This document shows, one piece after another, positions 7,528-12,246 of a stretch of 12,246 nt of DNA. The notes below the pieces were generated by a model, which was given only the letters and a program-made list of their open reading frames with translations, had not been told where the DNA came from and did not search any database. Position 1 is the first letter of the stretch, and every line of letters starts with the position of its first letter. The DNA is from DATAEU01 sp046724395 (GTDB lineage: Bacteria > Actinomycetota > UBA4738 > HRBIN12), in assembly GCA_046724395.1 (NCBI GenBank), contig JBKOWM010000088.1:1-12246 (forward strand), in the 5' to 3' direction. The position numbers and the translations under genes are program-made.

Positions 7528-8426
7528 TACCGGCCTGCCCAGACGCCGGCGGCGTGGGGCGGCCCCGTCCGCGCCAGAGCGAAGGCCACGACCCCCCTGA
7601 TTCGCGGCTCGAGGATCGTGCGAGCCTCACGCGGCCTGCGGAGCGTCCGCCTCGCGGACCACGACGCCATCGATCCGATCTCTCGCGCGAAGATGCGCAG
7701 AGGCGCGTTCCGCGCCAGGAACCGGAGCCGGTTCCTGATCCGGAAGTCGAGAGGGAACGTCGACATCTGCGGTTCCTGCCACGCGATCGCCTGGGGGACA
7801 CATTCGACGACCCACCCACGACGTCGCAGCCGGAGCAGATACTCGCTCTCCTCGAAGTACATGAAGTACGCCGTGCTGAGCGGACCCGCCTCGCGTATCG
7901 CCTCCGACCGCAGGAGGATCGCGGCGCCGTCGAGCCAGTCGACCTGGTGAGGCGACCTGCCGACCCATTGGACAACGGCCCCCGGGGAAACGATCTGATC
8001 GGTCTCCCACGTCGAGCGGTCGATCATCCCGCCGGCCGAGTACACGCGTTCGCGGTCGGAACGGAACCCGAGGAGCGGACCGACCGCACCGACGGCGGGG
8101 GCGGATTCGAGGCGGTTCGCGAGTACCGCGACGGCATTTGGTGCCAGGACGCAATCGTGCGTGAGCAGGAGGTTCGCATCCACTCCCCGCTGCAACAGCG
8201 ACCGAATGCCGAGGTTCATCCCGGCCGCGTACCCGCCGTTCGCCGCCGACTCGACAACGTGGAGGTGCGGAAACGCGTCCCGGATCGCCTCGAGGGACCC
8301 GTCGTCCGAACGATTGTCAACGAGAGTGATCTCCTCCGGGACCCGGACCTGGCAGAAGAGCGCGTCGAGGGTCGCGCGCACATCCGGCCAGTGGCGGTAG
8401 TGCAGGACAACGGTCCCGAGCTTCAT
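7527..8426 (-). CDS. GT2 glycosyltransferase, WbbL rhamnosyltransferase-like
   Basis: A 299-residue GT-A enzyme of the WbbL type, usual length for the family. Seen: VVLHYRHWPDVRATLDAL (6-23), LVDNRSDDGS (35-44), ANGGYAAGMNLGI (62-74), a metal-site position occupied by LTHDCVLAP (88-96) where many relatives have an N-P-D triad, VGPLLGF (115-121), WLDGAAILLRSEAI (164-177), YFMYFEESEYLLRLRRRGW (187-205, with the family's acidic catalytic region) and RIRNRLRFLARN (229-240), the Y/R-N-R element near the end of GT2 rhamnosyltransferases. The ATG at 8424-8426 has AGGA six bases upstream within the 13-base gap after the dehydrogenase stop. The frame stays open further upstream, but this is shadow of the dehydrogenase. 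Rhamnosyl transfer is the family expectation, not proven. Confidence 0.93.
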   Translation of the reverse strand: MKLGTVVLHYRHWPDVRATLDALFCQVRVPEEITLVDNRSDDGSLEAIRDAFPHLHVVESAANGGYAAGMNLGIRSLLQRGVDANLLLTHDCVLAPNAVAVLANRLESAPAVGAVGPLLGFRSDRERVYSAGGMIDRSTWETDQIVSPGAVVQWVGRSPHQVDWLDGAAILLRSEAIREAGPLSTAYFMYFEESEYLLRLRRRGWVVECVPQAIAWQEPQMSTFPLDFRIRNRLRFLARNAPLRIFAREIGSMASWSARRTLRRPREARTILEPRIRGVVAFALARTGPPHAAGVWAGR

Positions 8427-8432
8427 CGCTGG

Positions 8433-8436
8433 TCCT
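8433..8436 (-). promoter_or_regulatory. Shine-Dalgarno of the WbbL-like gene in the only 13-base gap
   Basis: AGGA ends six bases before the ATG at 8424-8426. The gap 8427-8439 is the longest non-coding stretch of the window and holds only this site. Confidence 0.65.
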
Positions 8437-8439
8437 GAG

Positions 8440-9729
8440 TCACAGCCGTACGATGTTTGCGCGACGATCCGAGTTGTACGCGTTCCGGGAATCGAACACG
8501 AGGCGCGCGTGGTCGGCGATCCATTGCAGGTCGTACTCGCTGTGCGGCGTGAGGATCGCGACGCAATCCGCCGTCGCGAGGGACCGACCGGTGAACGCCG
8601 CCCGCGACACCCGCACCCCATCGACGTCGACGGCGGCGACGTACGGATCGTGATACGACACCTTCGCTCCGCGCCGACGGAGCTGTTGCATCACCTTGAG
8701 CGCGGGCGATTCACGAACGTCGCCCACATCCGCCTTGTATGCGATGCCCAGGACGAGCACCCTGGCGCCCTTCACGGCCTTCCCGTGCTCGTTTAGAACG
8801 TCCCCGATCCGGGTCGCGACGTACGCGGGCATCTGCGCGTTGATGTCCTCCGCTTGCTCCAGGATCCGGAACTGACGCCCCGCCGCCCTACGGACCTGCC
8901 ACGACAGGTAGGTCGGGTCCAACGGGATACAGTGACCGCCGACGCCGGGTCCCGGGTAGAACGTCATGAACCCGAACGGCTTGGTCGAGGCGGCGTCGAT
9001 CACCTCCCACACCTCGATGCCCATCTCGTGGCACAACATGGCCATTTCGTTCGTGAGCGCGATGTTGACGTGCCGGAACGTGTTCTCGAGGAGCTTGGCT
9101 AGCTCGGCTGCGCGGCACGACGAGACGAGCGCGACTTTGTCGATCAGTTGTCCATAGAAGAGCGCCGCAACGTTGCCCGCCTCCGGTGTGGAACCGCCGA
9201 TCACCTTGGGCGTATTACGCAGCTCGTACTCGTCGTTTCCCGGATCAATGCGCTCGGGCGAGTAGGCGAGCAGGAAGTCGCGCCCCGCGGAGAGACCCGA
9301 CGTCTCGAGGAGTGGCCGTAGGAGCTCGTCCGTCGTCCCCGGGTACGTCGTCGATTCGAGCACCACGATGCTCCCGGCGCGGAGACGCTCGGCGACGTCT
9401 CGCGTCGCGCGCTCAACGTAGGAGAGGTCCGGTGCATGATCTCGGAGCGGCGTCGGCACGCAGATGAGGACGACGTCGGCCTCAGCGATCGTCGAGTGCT
9501 GGGTCGTGAACGTTACATTCTCGGAGGCCAGCCCGGCTCGGAACCGGTGCTCCTTGACACCTGCAACGACGAGGTTGCCTCGACGCAACTCGTCGACACG
9601 ACGCGGATCGACGTCGATCCCCGTCACGGGAAAACCCTCCTCGGCCGCCGCGCAGGCGAGCGTGAGGCCGACGTATCCCTGACCGAGAACGGCCACGCGC
9701 GCCGTCCGGGCCAGGATGCGACGCTTCAA
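8440..9729 (-). CDS. wbpA: UDP-N-acetylhexosamine 6-dehydrogenase (WbpA-like nucleotide-sugar dehydrogenase)
   Basis: A 429-residue UDP-glucose/GDP-mannose dehydrogenase family enzyme that oxidises C6 of a UDP-sugar to the uronate with two NAD+. Seen: NAD-binding GQGYVGL (16-22), CVPTPL (90-95), ESTTYPGTT (125-133), SPERIDPGN (157-165), AELAKLLENTFRHVNIALTNE (208-228), FMTFYPGPGVGGHCIPLDP (254-272) with catalytic Cys267, and GIAYKADVGDVRESPAL (328-344). The SPER-x-DPGN form is that of UDP-GlcNAc dehydrogenases (WbpA) rather than WecC-type UDP-ManNAc or plain UDP-glucose enzymes, so UDP-GlcNAc to UDP-GlcNAcA is the best guess. TTG at 9727-9729 (TTGA overlap with the upstream stop) is chosen: an in-frame TGA at 9766-9768 and no ATG or GTG in between limit the start, and the LxxRTARVAV leader matches the family. 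GTG at 9694-9696 is the alternative. It is the only sugar-precursor enzyme in the window. Confidence 0.94.
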   Translation of the reverse strand: MKRRILARTARVAVLGQGYVGLTLACAAAEEGFPVTGIDVDPRRVDELRRGNLVVAGVKEHRFRAGLASENVTFTTQHSTIAEADVVLICVPTPLRDHAPDLSYVERATRDVAERLRAGSIVVLESTTYPGTTDELLRPLLETSGLSAGRDFLLAYSPERIDPGNDEYELRNTPKVIGGSTPEAGNVAALFYGQLIDKVALVSSCRAAELAKLLENTFRHVNIALTNEMAMLCHEMGIEVWEVIDAASTKPFGFMTFYPGPGVGGHCIPLDPTYLSWQVRRAAGRQFRILEQAEDINAQMPAYVATRIGDVLNEHGKAVKGARVLVLGIAYKADVGDVRESPALKVMQQLRRRGAKVSYHDPYVAAVDVDGVRVSRAAFTGRSLATADCVAILTPHSEYDLQWIADHARLVFDSRNAYNSDRRANIVRL

Positions 9730-11087
9730 ATCGGTCGTCTTGATGGAATCCCCCTTCCCGGGCGCTCACTGGTCTTACGGCACCAGTGTTGGATCGCCGT
9801 TTCGTACGCGGCCTCCCTCGCCGAGGCAACTGCCTCGGGCGCGAGCACCGTCGAGACTACGCGTCGGCCGGCCTCCCCGACCCTCGCCGCGAGGGCCGGA
9901 TTCTCTAGGTATGGCCGCAGGGCGTCTGCCAGAGCCGCGGGATCGTCCGGCGGCACAATCGTTCCAGCCCCGTACGCCTCTACCCACTCGGAGAGCCCGA
10001 CGCGCGACGTGCAAACCACCGGGCGCCCGGCCGCCATCGCCTCCAGACCGGCCAACGAGAAGCTCTCGGACCGGCTCGGGACCGCGACCACGCGCGCCGC
10101 CGCGAACCGGGCGAGCAGATCGTCCTCGGCGATCTGTCCCTCGAACCGGCACGGCGCGCCGACCCGCCTCGCGAGGGCGGTGACGCCATCGGCGAAGTCG
10201 TCGGACCCGTCCGCCGCGCCGACGAACACGACCTGGAGCCCGTCCACCGCCGGCGCCAGTCTCGCTGCCGACCGAACGAGGACGTCGGGCGCCTTCCGAT
10301 GGTCGAGCCTTCCGACGGTCAGAACCACGGGCCCCGCATCGCGCGGCGACGGCAACGCTGACCATGGGGCTGCGTCGACCGTGAGCGGGACCACCAGTGG
10401 CTCGCGCGAGCGCAGCCAGCCGGACGCCCGGAGCGTCTCGACCATCACGCGCGACCCGGCGGTCAGCACGTCCGCACGGAACGCGCTCGCACGATCGAGG
10501 GCCCTGACCATCCGCGCACCGCGTCCCAAGCTTCGCCCCTCGAGCGACCGCTCGAATCCCGGTGGGGTGTGCAGGTTCACCACAAGCGGAGCCGAACTCA
10601 CGAGCCCGAGGAAAAACTCGAGCGACAGCCCCGGGCTCTCCACCACGTCGAAGCGCGTCCGAAGCCGGCGGAACGCGTGAAAGTACTGGTACGCGTTGAA
10701 GATTCTCCGGACCGGACGCTCGGACGTCCATCGATCGCGGTTCCATTTCGCACGCCGGAACGCGACGGCCTCGAAAGCCGACTCCGACGCCCAACGCAGC
10801 AGGCGAGCGTAGCCGCGGATCCTCACCGTTCGCCGCCGGTGGACGCAGATGCCGTCATCGTCCTCATCGGCGTGCGGGTGAGACGGATCGCAATCGAGGA
10901 CGTGGACCTCGTGACCACGTGCGGCCAGTGCATGCGCCATGTTGCTCGTGTAGGTTGCGAGCCCGTGCATCGCGTGGGGCGGATACCCCAGCGTGAGGAA
11001 GAGGACTCGCCTGCGGACGCGCTCGCCCGCGTTGGTGTCGACGTTTCTTCGCACCTCGCTCTCGGTCGTCGACCCCACCGCTCTCAT
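9726..11087 (-). CDS. GT4 (GT-B) glycosyltransferase, paralogue of the one at 5263-6465
   Basis: A 453-residue GT4 enzyme with about 25 extra N-terminal residues before the first strand RVLFLTLGYPPHAMHGLATY (27-46). Seen: HEVHVLDC (59-66), an acidic loop HADEDDDG (72-79), RRTVRIRGYARLLRW (85-99), FDVVESPG (146-153), LVVNLHTPPGF (168-178), donor-domain VVLTVGRLDHRKAPDVLV (254-271) with Arg260 and Lys265, VVFVGAADGS (286-295), VPSRSESFSLAGLEAMAAG (336-354) with Glu341 and Glu349 as E-x7-E, and CTSRVGLSEWVE (359-370). The ATG at 11085-11087 overlaps the upstream stop (ATGA). It lacks a visible Shine-Dalgarno, so translation probably depends on coupling. The open frame reaches 11186, but the extra part is neighbour shadow. 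The C-terminal domain shares about 49 of 95 ungapped positions with the other GT4. Donor unknown. Confidence 0.93.
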   Translation of the reverse strand: MRAVGSTTESEVRRNVDTNAGERVRRRVLFLTLGYPPHAMHGLATYTSNMAHALAARGHEVHVLDCDPSHPHADEDDDGICVHRRRTVRIRGYARLLRWASESAFEAVAFRRAKWNRDRWTSERPVRRIFNAYQYFHAFRRLRTRFDVVESPGLSLEFFLGLVSSAPLVVNLHTPPGFERSLEGRSLGRGARMVRALDRASAFRADVLTAGSRVMVETLRASGWLRSREPLVVPLTVDAAPWSALPSPRDAGPVVLTVGRLDHRKAPDVLVRSAARLAPAVDGLQVVFVGAADGSDDFADGVTALARRVGAPCRFEGQIAEDDLLARFAAARVVAVPSRSESFSLAGLEAMAAGRPVVCTSRVGLSEWVEAYGAGTIVPPDDPAALADALRPYLENPALAARVGEAGRRVVSTVLAPEAVASAREAAYETAIQHWCRKTSERPGRGIPSRRPI

Positions 11088-12246
11088 GACGTGCGGCGGA
11101 GCCGGACGAACCGCCGCCGGACGGCGCGATGGGCGCGACCCATGAGTACCCGCCAGCGCGGGAGACCGGGCGCCCGCGCAGACCACGCCGCCCGCTCGTC
11201 GGGACCGATGCTCGCGAGCCGTTCGACGAGCAGGTCCTCGTAGAACGATTCATCGTCGAAGGACGTCAGCTGCGACGGGTCGCCGATGAAGTCGGCGTCG
11301 GGACGGAATCGCCCGTAGTGGCCGTGCAAACCCGACGCCAACTCGCGGGCGTCCATCCGGGGCTGACGCTCCGCGAAGATCTTTCGCTCGCCGTGCGCCT
11401 GCGACCTGATCGGATAGTGCTTGTAGACGAAGTTGTACGGGTACACGCGGCGCCCTGCGAACGCCGCCCGGTGTCCGCTGCCGAGCGCGACGGGCCTGCG
11501 CTCGTTCCGCCACGCCTTCACCTGGAAGTCCTGCTGGAACGTGAACCGGAAATGACGGAAGTACCGCTCGAAGTTCGCGCCGTCCACGTAACCGTTGTCA
11601 ACTGGGACGAAGCGGAGGACGGTGTGGTCCACCGCGTTGAACCCAGCGCGATCGACGTGGTACAGCGCGTCGCGAAGGGACACACCCGGCCAGGGGCTAC
11701 GACGCACCTCGTCGACGTCGACGTGGAGAAACCAGTCGGCCACCAACTCGGTGGCCAGCTCAGCCTTGCGCGCGAGGATCGAGACGTAGGGGAACGTGCC
11801 GGACGGACCGTCACGGGGAATCCGCTCGATCGCGATCACACCGCGACCCAGGAAGCCCTCCGCCAGCTCGACCGTTCGATCCGTCGACCAGTTGTCGAGT
11901 AGGTAGACCTCGGCGCCCTGCTCCAGCAGGCCGTTGATCGATGGGACGATGATGTCCTGCTCGTTGTACATCGCCATCATCGCGACGACCCGATAGCCGG
12001 CGGGGGCGGGCTCGATCGCGGGCGAATGATTGTTCCGGAGGACCGCGAGCGGCGCGTCCTTCCGGAATTCGACGTCGTCAGAAATAGTCCGACCGACGAA
12101 GTCGACACACATGCCGCCCGCTTCGACGACCGAACGAAGCTCTCCCACCGACGTTCGATCGGTCGCCGTCACGATCGCCGCGGGGGCGTAGTCCATGAGC
12201 CGACGGAGGTTTGCAACCACGTCGTCGACGACCGGTCCTTCCGGGT
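11084..12246 (-). CDS. Fused protein: end of an N-terminal (methyltransferase-like) domain plus GT2-type glycosyltransferase, 5' end missing
   Basis: The frame stays open to the right edge, so the start is outside. A GTG at 12218-12220 gives 378 residues, and about eight further codons precede it. Numbering from that GTG: residues 1-62 (LRRLMDYAPAAIVTATDR, then VVEAGGMCVDFVGRTISDD and APLAVLRNN) resemble the C-terminal end of SAM-methyltransferase-like domains that precede GT2 domains in known fused proteins. Residues 76-270 form the GT2-like part: VVAMMAMYNEQDIIVPSINGL, VYLLDNWSTDRT (105-116), WFLHVDVDEVRRSPWPG (163-179) with the D-x-D metal site, GFNAVDHTVLRF (193-204), and VKAWRN (234-239). 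The C-terminus is Arg-rich (364-376). Its stop overlaps the next start (ATGA). The GT2 assignment is good; the N-terminal domain is inference from a fragment. Confidence 0.83.
   Translation of the reverse strand, partial: PEGPVVDDVVANLRRLMDYAPAAIVTATDRTSVGELRSVVEAGGMCVDFVGRTISDDVEFRKDAPLAVLRNNHSPAIEPAPAGYRVVAMMAMYNEQDIIVPSINGLLEQGAEVYLLDNWSTDRTVELAEGFLGRGVIAIERIPRDGPSGTFPYVSILARKAELATELVADWFLHVDVDEVRRSPWPGVSLRDALYHVDRAGFNAVDHTVLRFVPVDNGYVDGANFERYFRHFRFTFQQDFQVKAWRNERRPVALGSGHRAAFAGRRVYPYNFVYKHYPIRSQAHGERKIFAERQPRMDARELASGLHGHYGRFRPDADFIGDPSQLTSFDDESFYEDLLVERLASIGPDERAAWSARAPGLPRWRVLMGRAHRAVRRRFVRLRRTS

Noticed and set aside
8427..8439. Possible promoter or terminator in the 13-base gap after the dehydrogenase gene
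   Set aside because: The gap is too short for either and contains only an AGGA ribosome-binding site.
9436..10680. Plus-strand open frame of 414 codons opposite the dehydrogenase and GT4 genes
   Set aside because: Ser/Thr/Arg/Ala-rich composition, no domain, no ribosome-binding site of note, and fully antisense to two well-supported genes. The same applies to the frames at 5674-6807 and 7317-8438.
1..12246. tRNA, rRNA, CRISPR array, insertion sequence, attachment site or phage genes
   Set aside because: I looked for direct-repeat arrays, transposase motifs and structured RNA signatures on both strands and saw none; essentially every base is covered by glycan-cluster genes.

Overview
The window is a piece of a surface-polysaccharide biosynthesis and export locus from a high-GC bacterium (by eye about two-thirds G+C, strong preference for G or C in third codon positions, frequent GTG and TTG starts). 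Codon use and the Arg/Ala-rich protein style suggest an actinobacterium or another high-GC Gram-positive or Chloroflexota-like lineage. This is inference: no rRNA or other marker gene is present.

All twelve genes lie on the minus strand, so transcription runs from the right edge to the left edge. In transcription order they are: the end of a GT2-type glycosyltransferase with the tail of a further N-terminal domain (11084-12246, cut by the window); a GT4 glycosyltransferase (9726-11087); a WbpA-like UDP-HexNAc 6-dehydrogenase (8440-9729); a WbbL-like GT2 (7527-8426); a GT4 (6469-7527); a GT4 (5263-6465); two tandem paralogous GT2 enzymes (4322-5266 and 3309-4325); a GT4 (2149-3312); a rhamnosyl/galactofuranosyl-type GT2 (1163-2152); an ABC-2 polysaccharide export permease (318-1166); and the start of its ATPase (1-325, cut by the window). 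The gene order GT... -> permease -> ATPase fits an ABC-transporter-dependent pathway.

The genes are packed almost without gaps. Seven junctions are 4-base stop/start overlaps (four ATGA, one GTGA, two TTGA) and one is a TAATG overlap. One more start overlaps the preceding stop by 8 bases, and the only gaps are 3 and 13 bases. There is no intergenic room for a promoter or terminator, so the whole window looks like the interior of one translationally coupled operon.

Proposed logic: the dehydrogenase makes a UDP-HexNAc uronate. Up to nine glycosyltransferases (five GT-A/GT2, four GT-B/GT4) assemble a complex repeat or oligosaccharide on a lipid carrier at the cytoplasmic face, and the ABC transporter exports it. 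The initiating sugar-phosphate transferase, other nucleotide-sugar enzymes and any chain-length or ligation factors are not in the window. Two pairs of paralogues (the tandem GT2s and the two GT4s at 5263 and 9726) indicate growth of the cluster by duplication. I see no RNA genes, CRISPR arrays, insertion sequences or clearly novel system; the most notable items are the fused right-edge protein and the duplication/coupling pattern.
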